Source: JAXGXQ01 sp040772685 (GTDB taxonomy: Bacteria > Bacillota > Clostridia > Saccharofermentanales > UBA5734). Taken from it: a DNA stretch of 64,000 nucleotides. Below the pieces are notes generated by a model. The model saw only the letters and a list, made by a program, of their open reading frames with translations, did not search any database and was not told where the DNA came from. The stretch spans positions 1 through 64,000 of the forward strand of contig JAXGXQ010000001.1 in assembly GCA_040772685.1 (NCBI GenBank), written 5' to 3'. The translations under genes and the position numbers were made by a program. This document shows, one piece after another, positions 7,656 to 18,300 of the stretch (positions are counted from its first letter, which is position 1; each line of letters begins with the position of its first letter).

Positions 7656-9419
7656 ATGATGGAGCCCACCCGCTTATACGAACTGTTCGTTAATGAGCTG
7701 GACTTGCGGACCTGCCTGCTTAACAACTGTGATTTGCCGCCGTTTCCCGGCAGTAAAAGCAGTTCCTTCTGGCAGCTGCATCGGATTATTGATGCTGCTG
7801 TTCAAGTCAGCCGCGGTAATGTCGAGGCGGCTGAAGCCATGCTTGATGAGCTGCCGTCAGCAACACAGGCGTTGCTTTGTGCGCGTCTGGTCAGGCTTTA
7901 CTTATTGAGTGAAAAGAACACGTACAATGCTTATAAAGGCGTTTCAGACCTGATCGACGATTTATCACTGCGCCGGATAAACCGGATCCGTCACCGTCTT
8001 AATCCGATGATTGCTGCTGATCATGTACTTGCCAGCCGTTGGGCTCCGGCTTTGCGCTTATATTTATTGTCATATTTTTCTGATTATGAAACTGAACAGC
8101 TCGAATGGGCGCAGCAGGATATTAAGGCTTGCCAGGAAGCAGGACTTGACTCTGATCTGGTGGAATGGCTGCATTTCTCATATTTGTTTGCCCGGGCCAG
8201 GCAGCAGCATTCTCTGCCGAAACTGATCAGCACGCTGGCAGAATGGAAAGCCTTCTCCAGCCGCTGCCCGATTTATGGCTTTGGCATTGAATATTTCCTG
8301 GAAGCAGTGATCGCACTGGAATATGCCGGCCGCTTTGAAGAATCACTCCATTATCTGGAGGAAATACTCACAGCTGAACCGAATAATTTTGAATCCTTGC
8401 TGATTAAAGCCCGGATTGAAAAACGGATTGGGCGGATTGAAGAATGCCTGCAAACCTGCGGCATTATCTGTTCCACCTGGCCGCAGGAATTCGCCGGCTT
8501 TTGCCTGCGCTCCAACACGTCGCTGCTGCAGGGTGAATTGACGAATGCCCTGGCCGACGCCGAGCACGCCTGCATCCTGGCTCCCGAAAACTCTAATGTT
8601 TATATGGCGAGAGCTTTTGTCTATTTACAAGATGGTGATTTTGAAGCGGCACTGGCCGACTTCGAACAGGCACTTGAGATTGACCCTGAGCGTCAGGACG
8701 CGCTGCGCGGGAAGGGTAAATGCCTCGGACTGATCGGCCGCGATTTTGAAGCGCTTGCTTGCTACAATCAGCTTCGCCGTCTCAATCCGGATGACCCTGA
8801 CCTGCTCTACGAGCTGGCAGATACTCAGTATGCTGCTGGCTATCTGGGCGAGTGTGAAAAAACCTGCAAAACCTGTCTGCGGCTGGATCCTGAATTTGTC
8901 AGTGCCTATGTGCTGCTCGGTATGGTAGCCCTGCGCAAAAATGATGATGACCAGGCCCGGCGTCTGCTTAAACGTGCTGTCGCTCTGGAGCCGGATAATC
9001 CAATAGCCCTGAATGAGCTTTCTTACCTGACCCATCTGGAAGGGGACGACGATACCGCGATTGAACTGGTAGACCGCGCTATTGAGGAATCACCGGAATT
9101 TGCCGATGCGCTTTGCAACAAAGGTACGATCCAGTATTTCCGCAGTGAATTTGACGCCGCGATCCAGAATTTTGAAAGCACGATCGCGCTGGCGCCGGAT
9201 TATGTTGCTGCCTGGGTGGGCAAGGGCAACACCCTGACCCAATTGTGCGAATTCGAGGAAGCCGGCGAATGCTTCGACCAGGCGCTGGCGCTTGATCCGG
9301 GAAATATTGATGCTTGCTACGGCAAAGCTATGCTTTACCGGATGATTGGCTTGGAAGATGAAGCGCGCGAATGGCAGGAACGGGCCTTTGAGCTGGAACA
9401 TGAACAGGAAGGCGGTTAA
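7656..9419 (+). CDS. Tetratricopeptide-repeat protein
   Basis: A 587-residue protein with a helical N-terminal half of no recognisable family and a C-terminal array of about nine to ten TPR units from roughly residue 215. Typical repeats read 'AALADFEQALEIDPERQDAL' and 'YVLLGMVALRKNDDDQA'. No signal peptide or membrane helix is seen. TPR arrays are protein-binding scaffolds, and the partner here is unknown. ATG 7656 lies 4 nt after the UPF0210 stop, so it is co-transcribed with the ACT/UPF0210 pair. Its 3' end overlaps the convergent argH gene by 4 bp. Confidence 0.88.
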   Translation: MMEPTRLYELFVNELDLRTCLLNNCDLPPFPGSKSSSFWQLHRIIDAAVQVSRGNVEAAEAMLDELPSATQALLCARLVRLYLLSEKNTYNAYKGVSDLIDDLSLRRINRIRHRLNPMIAADHVLASRWAPALRLYLLSYFSDYETEQLEWAQQDIKACQEAGLDSDLVEWLHFSYLFARARQQHSLPKLISTLAEWKAFSSRCPIYGFGIEYFLEAVIALEYAGRFEESLHYLEEILTAEPNNFESLLIKARIEKRIGRIEECLQTCGIICSTWPQEFAGFCLRSNTSLLQGELTNALADAEHACILAPENSNVYMARAFVYLQDGDFEAALADFEQALEIDPERQDALRGKGKCLGLIGRDFEALACYNQLRRLNPDDPDLLYELADTQYAAGYLGECEKTCKTCLRLDPEFVSAYVLLGMVALRKNDDDQARRLLKRAVALEPDNPIALNELSYLTHLEGDDDTAIELVDRAIEESPEFADALCNKGTIQYFRSEFDAAIQNFESTIALAPDYVAAWVGKGNTLTQLCEFEEAGECFDQALALDPGNIDACYGKAMLYRMIGLEDEAREWQERAFELEHEQEGG

Positions 9420-10801
9420 AGCGCCCTTTCTGCCCAGTTACGTGATTCTTCTAACGCGGCTGCGACTGCATCAGGTGCCGGACCGCCCGGCAGATCCCGC
9501 CGACTGACACAAGCTGCTAAATCTATTGCGGTGTAGACGTCAGCCGTGATCAGACCGGAAAAGCCGGCCATTTCGTCTAGTGTAAGCTCTTCTAATGCCC
9601 GGCCTGTTTTGAGCGCGTGACGCACCAGTTTCCCTGAAACCTCGTGGGCGTCACGGAAAGGCATGCCTTTACCTACCAGATAATCAGCCAGATCTGTGGC
9701 GTTGGTGTAGCCGCCGGCAGCAGCTTCACGCATGGCTTCGCGGTTCACTTTCATGGTTTTCAGCATCCCGGTGAGGGCAGGCAGACAGAGATTAACTGTA
9801 TCAATAGCGTCAAAAACAGCTTCTTTGTCTTCCTGCATATCCTTGTTATAAGCAAGCGGCAATCCCTTCATGACCACAAGCAAAGAGATCAGATCACCGT
9901 AGACACGGCCGGTTTTACCGCGGGTGAGCTCTGCCACATCGGGGTTTTTCTTCTGCGGCATAATGCTGCTGCCAGTGGAAAAGGCGTCATCCAGTTCAAT
10001 AAAGTTGAATTCCTGACTTGACCAGAGAATCACTTCTTCACAAAGCCGGGAAACGTGCATCATAAAGATTGCCAGACAGCTTAATAATTCGATGGCAAAA
10101 TCACGATCGGCAACACCGTCAAGGCTGTTGCTGGTAATGCGGCTGAAGCCCAGTGCCTTGGCGACATATTCCCGATCCAGCGGATAAGTTGTGCCGGCCA
10201 GGGCGCCGGAGCCCAGCGGCATTTCATCCATGCGCTCCAGGCAGTCGTCCAGGCGGCCGACGTCGCGCTGCAGCATCTGCAGGTAGGCACTGAGATGGTG
10301 GGCCAAGGTGATCGGCTGCGCCCTTTGCAGGTGCGTATAACCCGGCATCAGCGTCTCCAGATGATTGGCAGCGATCTCCAGCAATGCCTGATGAAGTCTC
10401 AGAAAACCAGTGCGCAGCAGGCGCCCTTCGCTGCGCAGGTAAAGCCGCAGATCGAGCGCAACCTGGTCGTTGCGGCTGCGGCCTGTATGCAGGCGTTTAC
10501 CGGCCTCGCCTATCCGTTTAGTCAGCTCGGCTTCAACAAACATATGGATATCTTCGGCCGCGGGGTTGAATTGCAGCTTCCCGGATTCCAAATCAGCAGC
10601 GATTTCTGCCAGACCCTGGTCAATTGCCGCGGCATCATCAGCATCAATCAACCCCTGACTTGCCAGCATGGCAGCATGAGCCCGGCTGCCGCGAATGTCT
10701 TCGCGGAACAGCCGGTAATCAAACGAAATCGATGAGTTGTAATCATTGACGGCAGCGTCGGTGCTTTGGCTGAAACGTCCAGCCCAGAGCTTGTCATTCA
10801 T
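9416..10801 (-). CDS. argH: Argininosuccinate lyase
   Basis: A 461-residue cytoplasmic enzyme for the last step of arginine synthesis, cleaving argininosuccinate to arginine and fumarate. The fumarase/aspartase-superfamily signature 'GSSIMPQKKNPD' contains the catalytic serine loop, and 'HTGRSRNDQVALDLRL' and 'TPGYTHLQ'-type blocks (here 'MPGYTHLQRAQPI') are intact. Length is standard. The start follows AGAGG by 7 nt and lies 10 nt after the argG stop, so argG-argH form one leftward operon. It converges with the TPR gene with a 4-bp overlap. Confidence 0.98.
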   Translation of the reverse strand: MNDKLWAGRFSQSTDAAVNDYNSSISFDYRLFREDIRGSRAHAAMLASQGLIDADDAAAIDQGLAEIAADLESGKLQFNPAAEDIHMFVEAELTKRIGEAGKRLHTGRSRNDQVALDLRLYLRSEGRLLRTGFLRLHQALLEIAANHLETLMPGYTHLQRAQPITLAHHLSAYLQMLQRDVGRLDDCLERMDEMPLGSGALAGTTYPLDREYVAKALGFSRITSNSLDGVADRDFAIELLSCLAIFMMHVSRLCEEVILWSSQEFNFIELDDAFSTGSSIMPQKKNPDVAELTRGKTGRVYGDLISLLVVMKGLPLAYNKDMQEDKEAVFDAIDTVNLCLPALTGMLKTMKVNREAMREAAAGGYTNATDLADYLVGKGMPFRDAHEVSGKLVRHALKTGRALEELTLDEMAGFSGLITADVYTAIDLAACVSRRDLPGGPAPDAVAAALEESRNWAERAL

Positions 10802-10811
10802 CTCAGAACCT

Positions 10812-12026
10812 CTACATCAGGTTATTTTTCAGCTTCATCTGAGCTACTACTTTAAGGGGCAAACCAAAGCAATTGATAAAGCCGCCGGCATCTGCCTGGT
10901 CGTAAACATCATCTTCACCAAAAGTGGAAAGCTCTTCCTGATAAAGCGAGAAGGGTGAAGTGGTGCCGGCAGGTATGACATTGCCTTTGTATAATTTGAG
11001 ACGAACTTTACCGCTGACAGTTTTCTGCGTTTCATCGACAAAAGCGTCGAGTGCCTCGCGCAGGGGGTGGAACCACTGGCCAAAGTACACCAGCTCGGCA
11101 TAGCGCTGGGCGACAAGATCTTTGTAATGCAAGGTGTCACGGTCGAGGCAAAGCAGTTCCAGTTCGCGGTGGGCCGCATACAATAATGTGCCGCCCGGTG
11201 TTTCATAAACGCCGCGTGATTTCATGCCGACAAGCCGGTTTTCGACCATATCAACGATCCCGATAGCATTGGCTCCGCCGATTTTATTCAGTTGGCGAAC
11301 CATGTCAACTGGTGCGGTTTTCACACCATCAATCGCGACTGGAATTCCCTGTTCAAATTCAATTTCTACATAAGTAGCTTCGTCTGGGGCCTTTTCCGGC
11401 GTTACACACATTTCCAGCAATTTTTCATATTGTGGTTCATTGGCCGGATTCTCGAGATCCATGCCTTCATGGCTTAAATGCCAGAGATTCTGATCCATTG
11501 AATAATTATTGGTTTTGGTAACGGGTACCGGAATGCCGCGCTCGTTGGCGTAATCTATTTCCTCGTCGCGTGATTTTATATCCCAGATGCGCCAGGGAGC
11601 AATGATTTTTAATTCGGGCGCTAACGCCTTCACCGTAAGCTCAAACCGCACCTGGTCGTTGCCCTTGCCGGTAGCACCGTGGGCGATTGCAGTACAGTTT
11701 TCCTTACGGGCAATTTCCACCATGCGTTTGGCAATTACGGGGCGTGCAAAAGAAGTGCCCAGCAGATATTTGCCTTCGTAGATCGCGTGAGCCTTCAGGG
11801 TGGGGAAGATATAATCGGTGACAAATTCTTCGGTGATATCTTCGATATAAACTTTACTGGCACCGCATTTAAGCGCCTTGTCACGCAGTTGCTGATGGTC
11901 GAGCTCAATACCTACCTCGCCGGCCATCGCAATAACTTCGCAGTCGTAGTTTTCCAAAAGCCAGGGAATGATGATGGATGTGTCGAGTCCGCCGGAGTAA
12001 GCCAGCAGAATTCTTTCTTTAGCCAT
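10812..12026 (-). CDS. argG: Argininosuccinate synthase
   Basis: A 404-residue enzyme that condenses citrulline and aspartate with ATP to give argininosuccinate. The PP-loop 'AYSGGLDTS' begins at residue 8, and 'GATGKGNDQVRFE' and 'NLWHLSHEGMDLE' are the citrulline and aspartate contact regions. ATG 12026 is chosen for the GGAGG site 10 nt upstream; a longer reading adds eight residues without a ribosome site. It is first in the argGH operon. The upstream 430 bp is AT-rich and carries repeated elements, suggesting arginine-responsive control (inference). Confidence 0.98.
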   Translation of the reverse strand: MAKERILLAYSGGLDTSIIIPWLLENYDCEVIAMAGEVGIELDHQQLRDKALKCGASKVYIEDITEEFVTDYIFPTLKAHAIYEGKYLLGTSFARPVIAKRMVEIARKENCTAIAHGATGKGNDQVRFELTVKALAPELKIIAPWRIWDIKSRDEEIDYANERGIPVPVTKTNNYSMDQNLWHLSHEGMDLENPANEPQYEKLLEMCVTPEKAPDEATYVEIEFEQGIPVAIDGVKTAPVDMVRQLNKIGGANAIGIVDMVENRLVGMKSRGVYETPGGTLLYAAHRELELLCLDRDTLHYKDLVAQRYAELVYFGQWFHPLREALDAFVDETQKTVSGKVRLKLYKGNVIPAGTTSPFSLYQEELSTFGEDDVYDQADAGGFINCFGLPLKVVAQMKLKNNLM

Positions 12027-12134
12027 GAATTGCAACCTCCAGATTTGCACACCGTTTACGTTTTGAAACGTGTGGATATTCCTTTTTTACAGGATACAGC
12101 ATCGCGACCGGCTTTGTATCAATCTTTGTGAAAC

Positions 12135-12140
12135 ATTATA
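12135..12140 (-). promoter_or_regulatory. Candidate -10 box for argGH
   Basis: On the minus strand this reads TATAAT, about 110 nt before the argG start. No good -35 is seen at standard spacing, so it may need an activator or be fortuitous. Confidence 0.4.
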
Positions 12141-12223
12141 CTCGGACCACTTGAGTATTTCTGCATTCCACCAGTCAAATATTTATACTAAGCTGCAAGG
12201 CCGCTTAACTGTTAAGTTAATAT

Positions 12224-12273
12224 TATACAGTAATTATACAAAAAATATACAGTAATTATGCAGAAATATGCAG
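12224..12273. repeat. Tandem AT-rich elements upstream of argG (possible operator array)
   Basis: TATACAGTAATTATAC (from 12224) recurs as TATACAGTAATTATGC (from 12246) and again partially as TATGCAG (from 12267), a period of 21-22 bp or two helical turns. A 13-bp palindrome (CTTAAC-T-GTTAAG, 12204-12216) lies just before. Two-turn phasing suggests cooperative binding of a regulator such as ArgR, but the units do not match the usual ARG box well. Confidence 0.45.
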
Positions 12274-12394
12274 TGTTTGGCATATTTAATTATGCATGCG
12301 GCTTAATAAGCGAGTTTCTGCACGCGGATACCTGATTTATGCAGCAGTTGATCGAAGAGAGATCGGTTTACTTCGCATAAAGGTTGGCAGATGG

Positions 12395-12400
12395 TATAAT
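12395..12400 (+). promoter_or_regulatory. Extended -10 promoter of the aminotransferase gene
   Basis: TGG-TATAAT (TATAAT at 12395-12400) is an extended -10 with only a weak -35 (TTCGCA, 12372-12377). It lies about 80 nt before the GTG start at 12482. Confidence 0.55.
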
Positions 12401-12481
12401 TAAGTTTGTGCTGTTGATCGCAGCCGGGCTTGGCAGAGTACCGGAGACGGCAGCAAAATTTGACTTCCAGGGGGAATCAAA

Positions 12482-13339
12482 GTGGCATTTCCGATGATCG
12501 ACCAGCCTGCCGGTAATCTGGTAATTACGCCAGCTGGCTTAACAGTTCTTAATTCTGAGGCTGCAGCTCCTTACCTGCAGCCCACTGACCGACAGCTGTT
12601 TTACGAAGTTGTCCGGCTGGTAGAAGGTCTGCCTCTGTTTTGGGATGACCATGTCGGGCGATTGCAAACTTCTGTCGCTGAACAGTTTACAATCGACCCG
12701 GATCGTCTGTTGAACGATTCGCTGAAGCTGGTTCAGGCTGCGGGCCAGGAATTCAGCCAGGCAAACCTGCGCATTGTCGTAACTGAAAATGACTTTGTGA
12801 TTCACCTCAGCCCCTCTTATTATCCAACTCCGGAACAGTTTGCCTGCGGTGTACCGACAGCTTACCTGCAGCGTGAGCGCCTCAACCCCAATATCAAGAC
12901 AGTTGATGCGGCCTATAAGGCAGCTGTGGCTGAAGGCTTTGCCCAAGAACGCCCGGGCGGACGCCCTTTTGAGCTTTTACTGGTGAATAGTGAGGGCATG
13001 ATCACCGAGGGCTCGCGCAGTAATGTATTTTTTATTCAAGGCAACAAAATCATTACTGCCCCGGCTGAGTTGATTTTGCTGGGAATAACCCGTTACCATG
13101 TTGTCGATGCCATAAAAGCCACAGGCGCCGAGCTTGTCACCGGTTTGGTAAGTACTGCGCAAATCGCGGCCGGAGAAGTGGAAGCTGCGTTTTTAACTGG
13201 TTCGCCGATCGATATCCTGCCTATTTCGAGGATCGAGGATACTCAGCTTGAATCGGCCGGCCAGCCGTTGATAAAAGCTGTACATGACGCCTACCAGGCG
13301 ATAGTGCGCGCTGACCTGGAGCAAAGGCGTTTAAAATAA
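12482..13339 (+). CDS. Class IV (fold type IV) PLP aminotransferase
   Basis: A 285-residue PLP enzyme of the family that includes branched-chain aminotransferase, D-amino-acid aminotransferase and aminodeoxychorismate lyase. The likely PLP lysine is in 'NIKTVDAAYK' near residue 140, followed by the conserved 'EGMITEGSRSNVFFI' and 'LLGITR'. It is too divergent to assign a substrate, although a branched-chain or PabC-like role is most probable. GTG 12482 follows a GGGGGA ribosome site. It lies about 40 bp before htpG and may share a transcript with it. Confidence 0.85.
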   Translation: MAFPMIDQPAGNLVITPAGLTVLNSEAAAPYLQPTDRQLFYEVVRLVEGLPLFWDDHVGRLQTSVAEQFTIDPDRLLNDSLKLVQAAGQEFSQANLRIVVTENDFVIHLSPSYYPTPEQFACGVPTAYLQRERLNPNIKTVDAAYKAAVAEGFAQERPGGRPFELLLVNSEGMITEGSRSNVFFIQGNKIITAPAELILLGITRYHVVDAIKATGAELVTGLVSTAQIAAGEVEAAFLTGSPIDILPISRIEDTQLESAGQPLIKAVHDAYQAIVRADLEQRRLK

Positions 13340-13380
13340 TATTTGCGGCTTAACAGCCGCGCGAAATTCAGGAGGTATAT

Positions 13381-15309
13381 ATGAATAAGGAAACAGGCAG
13401 TGTATCTGTCAGTACAGAAAACATTTTTCCGATTATCCGTAAATGGTTATATTCGGACCGGGATATCTTTTTGCGTGAACTGGTTTCCAACGCGTCGGAC
13501 GCGATTTCGAAGCTGAAGCGCCTGACCGAACTGGGTGAGGCCGAGCTGCCCGCAGGAAGTGATAATTACCGGATAGACGTCCGTTTCAATAATGAAGACG
13601 GTACACTTAGCATTGAGGATAACGGCATTGGCATGACCTCGGAAGAAATCCACCGTTATATCAACCAGATTGCTTATTCCGGGGTAATGGATTTCGTGGA
13701 AAAATATGAATCCAAAGGAGCGGAAAAAGACGGCATTATCGGCCATTTCGGTCTAGGTTTCTATTCGGCGTTCATGGTTGCTGATGAAGTCCGGATTGAC
13801 ACCATGTCCTGGCAGCCTGGAGCTGTGGCGGCCAGCTGGGTCAGTGAAGATGGCATAAACTACACAATGGCCGGCTCAGAGCGTCAAAACCGCGGCTCAC
13901 TGATTACCTTGAAATTGTCAGAGGAAGGGCGCGAGTTTCTCACAGCGAATCATATCCGCGAAATTCTGGTGAAGTATTGCGGCTTCATGGCCGTACCGAT
14001 TTACTTCCACGACGATACGCCCAAACCTGCTGAAACCGAAGCAGAAAAAGACAAATCAACTGCTGCCGCGACAACGGATACATCTACAGACGCTTCGACA
14101 GAAGCCAGTCCGGAACCGGTGGAAAAACCAATTAACAATACTTCGCCATTGTGGCTGAAGAACCCGCGCGAAGTCACCGATGAAGAATACAAGCAGTTCT
14201 ATCGGGATACGTTCCTGGATTTCCGTGAACCGCTTTTCTGGGTGCACCTGAACATGGATTACCCTTTCCATCTAAAAGGCATCCTTTATTTCCCGCGTAC
14301 TGAGAATGTTTACGAATCACTCGAGGGCCGGATTAAAATCTTCTACAATCAGGTTTTCGTTGCGGATAATGTCAAGGAAATCATTCCCGAATTCCTTTTC
14401 CTGCTTAAGGGCACGATTGATTGTCCTGATCTGCCGTTGAATGTGTCGCGCAGCTTTTTGCAAAACGATCAATATGTCAGCAAGCTTTCCGGTCATATCG
14501 TGCGCAAGGTCGCCGACAAACTTAACGACCTGTTTAAGAACAATCGCAGCGACTATGAAGGCTATTGGAAAGACATCGCGGTTTTCGTCAAGTATGGCAT
14601 GATGAAAGACGAGAAATTTTATGACCGCGTTAAGGATTCACTGATTTTTGAGACTACAGAACATGAGTTCAAAACATTGCCGGATCTCGGCGAGAAACTG
14701 GCCTATACGACAGATCCCGAGCGCCAGGTAACCTATTTGCAGCTTGCCAAAGACCGTGGCCAGGACGTTGTGATTATGAACCATGAGCTCGATAATCACT
14801 TTATGTCCTTCATTGAATACAAGAACCCCGGGGTTAAGTTCAGCCGGGTAGATGCTGAAGTCGGCGGCGAAACTGCAGATGATGAGCGCAAGGAAGCCCT
14901 GACAGACTTGTTCCGCAAGGCGACTGGTGATGATAAACTGACAGTAGAAGTCCGTTCGGTGGGCGCTGATGCTTTGCCGGCTATTCTGGTGGAATCAGAA
15001 GAATCAAGACGTATGCAGGAAATGCGCAAGCAGTTCCAGCAGATGAACACCGGTGACAGCGAAGAAAAGGTTGATTTTGACAGCCTGTTCCCAATTGAAC
15101 GCAAGCTGGTGATCAATGACGACCAGGCGCTGGCGGGTAAATTGCTGGCACTTTCACAAATTCCCGGCAGCGAAGACAGGGCAAGCGAACTGGCCGCCCA
15201 GCTGTTTGACCTGGCCCGGCTTGGCCATGGCTCACTCGCCGCTGACGACCTTGCCGCCTTTATTAAGAGATCCGGTACCCTGCTGCAGGAGCTGGCAGAA
15301 AAGGAGTAG
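13381..15309 (+). CDS. htpG: HtpG (Hsp90 chaperone)
   Basis: A 642-residue cytoplasmic Hsp90-family ATP-dependent chaperone. The GHKL ATP site is intact: 'RELVSNASDAISKL' with its Asn, 'IEDNGIGMT', and 'IGHFGLGFYSAFMV'. The middle domain begins with 'SPLWLKNPREVTDEEY'. Between the two, about residues 216-256, lies a Thr/Ala/Glu-rich charged linker that is longer than in E. coli HtpG and recalls the eukaryotic charged linker. AGGAGG is 5-6 nt before the ATG. No CIRCE element lies upstream, so control differs from hsp20. The stop region contains the ribosome site of purL. Confidence 0.97.
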   Translation: MNKETGSVSVSTENIFPIIRKWLYSDRDIFLRELVSNASDAISKLKRLTELGEAELPAGSDNYRIDVRFNNEDGTLSIEDNGIGMTSEEIHRYINQIAYSGVMDFVEKYESKGAEKDGIIGHFGLGFYSAFMVADEVRIDTMSWQPGAVAASWVSEDGINYTMAGSERQNRGSLITLKLSEEGREFLTANHIREILVKYCGFMAVPIYFHDDTPKPAETEAEKDKSTAAATTDTSTDASTEASPEPVEKPINNTSPLWLKNPREVTDEEYKQFYRDTFLDFREPLFWVHLNMDYPFHLKGILYFPRTENVYESLEGRIKIFYNQVFVADNVKEIIPEFLFLLKGTIDCPDLPLNVSRSFLQNDQYVSKLSGHIVRKVADKLNDLFKNNRSDYEGYWKDIAVFVKYGMMKDEKFYDRVKDSLIFETTEHEFKTLPDLGEKLAYTTDPERQVTYLQLAKDRGQDVVIMNHELDNHFMSFIEYKNPGVKFSRVDAEVGGETADDERKEALTDLFRKATGDDKLTVEVRSVGADALPAILVESEESRRMQEMRKQFQQMNTGDSEEKVDFDSLFPIERKLVINDDQALAGKLLALSQIPGSEDRASELAAQLFDLARLGHGSLAADDLAAFIKRSGTLLQELAEKE

Positions 15310-15313
15310 TCGC

Positions 15314-18300
15314 ATGAACGGGACGCTGCGGGTGAGACGAGTATTTACCGCTAAACGCGCCGGCTGTGATGTCGAAGCGCAGGGCATATTGAAAGATCTG
15401 CGGGAGAATCTCAAACAAACCGGCTTGACTGGAGTGCGGATTTATAACCGCTATGACATCGCCGGCATTACCGACGAAGAGTATGGCCTGGCCAGAAACC
15501 AGGTATTTGCAGAGCTGCCGGTTGATGATGTTTACGACGAAGTCGCTGACTATCACGGTGCCGCGGCTCTGGTTGCGATTGAAGCTCTGCCAGGTCAGTA
15601 CGATCAGCGAGCGGATTCCGCCGCCCAGTGCATCCAGATCATCACCCAAAAAGAGCGTCCACAGGTGCGGACCGCCCGGATAATTGCCCTGTACGGCGAA
15701 CCGGCGGGTATCGACACAGAACGTGTGCGTGATTACCTGATTAACCCGGTTGAGTCGCGCGAAGCGGCACTGACAAAGCCGCAGACGCTGGATGAGCAAT
15801 ACGAGGCGCCGGCGCCGGTTGAAACTCTCGACGGTTTCGTTTCGCTTGATGCAGCCGGTTTGCAGGCACTTATCGCTGAGCTGGGATTGGCGATGTCATT
15901 TGCTGATCTGGAGTTTATCCAGGCTAATTTCCGCCGCGAGCAGCGCGAGCCAACCATGACGGAAATCCGGGTGCTCGACACCTACTGGTCGGATCATTGC
16001 CGCCACACTACCTTCCTGACTGAAATTGAATCTGTACGTTTTGATCAGGACCGCCCTTTTGGCGAATTACTGGCAAAGGTCTGGCGGGATTATGAAGCCC
16101 AGCGTGCCCAGCTTTACAGTCCGGAGCGTCTGGCCGCGAAACCTCCCTGCCTGATGGACCTGGCTACTCTGGCGATGAAACAGCTGCGCCGTGACGGTTA
16201 TCTGGCAGATTTGGATGATTCGGGTGAAATCAACGCCTGCAGCATTAAAGTCACAATCCCTGTTGATGGCAAAGACACTGAATACCTCGTGATGTTTAAA
16301 AACGAGACTCATAACCATCCCACAGAAATTGAACCATTCGGCGGAGCCGCGACCTGTCTCGGCGGTGCGATCCGCGATCCGTTATCCGGCCGCACTTATG
16401 TTTATCAGGCTATGCGGGTAACCGGCAGCGGCGACCCGACTGTGCCGATTGAGGAAACCTTGCGCGGCAAGCTGCCACAACGAAAAATCACAACCACAGC
16501 CGCCGCCGGCTACAGCTCTTACGGCAATCAGATCGGACTGGCAACTGGTCAGGTTGATGAATGCTATCACCCCGGCTATATCGCTAAACGGATGGAAATA
16601 GGCGCTGTGATCGGAGCTGCTCCAGCTGCCCAGATTCGCCGCGAACAACCGCAGCCCGGCGATGTTGTAATTCTGCTTGGCGGCCGCACCGGCCGAGACG
16701 GCTGCGGCGGCGCCACCGGTTCTTCAAAACCGCATACTGAAGCCTCACTGGCTCAATGCGGCTCCGAAGTTCAGAAAGGCAATCCGCCGACGGAACGCAA
16801 AATTCAGCGCCTGTTCCGCGACCCGGATGTTGCTTACCTGATCCGGCGCTGCAATGATTTCGGCGCTGGCGGAGTATCTGTCGCAATTGGTGAGCTGGCA
16901 GACGGGCTGGTCATCGACCTCGACAAAGTTCCCCTGAAATATGAAGGTTTAGATGGCACAGAAATCGCGATCTCGGAGTCACAGGAACGCATGGCTGTTG
17001 TTGTCGCTCCCGGCGATGTTGCTGCTTTCCTGGCCGCGGCTGATAAAGAGAATCTCGAGGCAACTGTGGTCGCGCAAGTCAGCGCTGAACCTCGTCTGAT
17101 TATGAACTGGCAGGGACAGACAATTGTCAACCTGAGCCGCGCATTTATCGACACAAACGGCGCCCCGCAAAGCACCCGCGTTCACGTAACCCTGCCGGAA
17201 AACATCTGCTACTTTCAACGGCCGGCTGAAGGTGCCATCGATGACCATTTCGGTAAATCCGTACGTAATATTTTCGGCAGCCTGCAAGGCTGTTCCCGCC
17301 AGGGATTAGCGGAAAGGTTTGACAGTACTATTGGGGCAGGCACAATTCTGATGCCATTCGGCGGCAGCTGCCAGCGCACTGCGGAGGAAGGCATGGCTGC
17401 CCTGATACCTGTACCGGAGGGTGAAACAACTGCCTGCACATTAATGGCCTATGGCTTTGATCCTTACCTCTCCAGCTGGAGCCCTTACCATGGTGCCTAT
17501 TACGCTGTTACAACCGCGCTGGCCCGTATTGCCGCGCTGGGTGGCAACCCGCGACAGGCACGTTTGACGTTACAGGAATACTTTGAACGCCTGACCAGTG
17601 AAGAAAAGTGGGGCAAGCCGTTGGCAGCCCTGCTGGGCGCGCATCAGGCTCAGCTCGATTACAAGGTGCCGGCAATCGGCGGCAAGGACAGCATGTCGGG
17701 CTCTTTTGACGATCTGCATGTACCGCCAACCCTGGTGGCTTTCGCGGTCAATGTGACCTCGGCAGAAAAAGTACGTTCCGCGACTTTGCCGCGGGCAGGA
17801 TTGACTTTGCTGCGTCTTTCCCCCCAGCGCGATGCTTTTGAGTTGCCGGATCCGGAAGCCTTCCTGGCTGGTCTCGACCTGGTCGGCAGAGCAGATATCG
17901 CCGCCTCGATTCTCGCTGCCGGCGTAGTTCAAGGCAATGGCGCTGCGGTTACGGCTATCCAGATGTGCTTTGGTGAAAGACTGGGTTTAGACATCGACGA
18001 TGAATGGACTACAGATGATTTGTTCCGCCCTGACCACGGCGCCCTGATTCTGGCGGTGGAAAGCCCTGCGGCCATTGCTGCTCTAGAAGCCGGCGGTGCC
18101 CGTCGTTTAGGCATGACAACAACCGAACCGCAACTTGTCTGGCGCAAGGAAAGCCTGCCGCTGGCAGATGCCATTGCGGCCAGTGAACGTGTGCTGGAGC
18201 CAATCTTCCCGACAAAAGCTGAGGCTGACGCCAAACCTTTTGAATTACCTTTAAAAAGCCATACCGGCGACAGTGACGTAAAGAACATTGAGATGGCGCC

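Noticed and set aside
12027..12481. T-box or arginine riboswitch in the argG leader
   Set aside because: No T-box sequence (AGGGTGG...GCG) or specifier-loop architecture is visible; only AT-rich repeats are seen.
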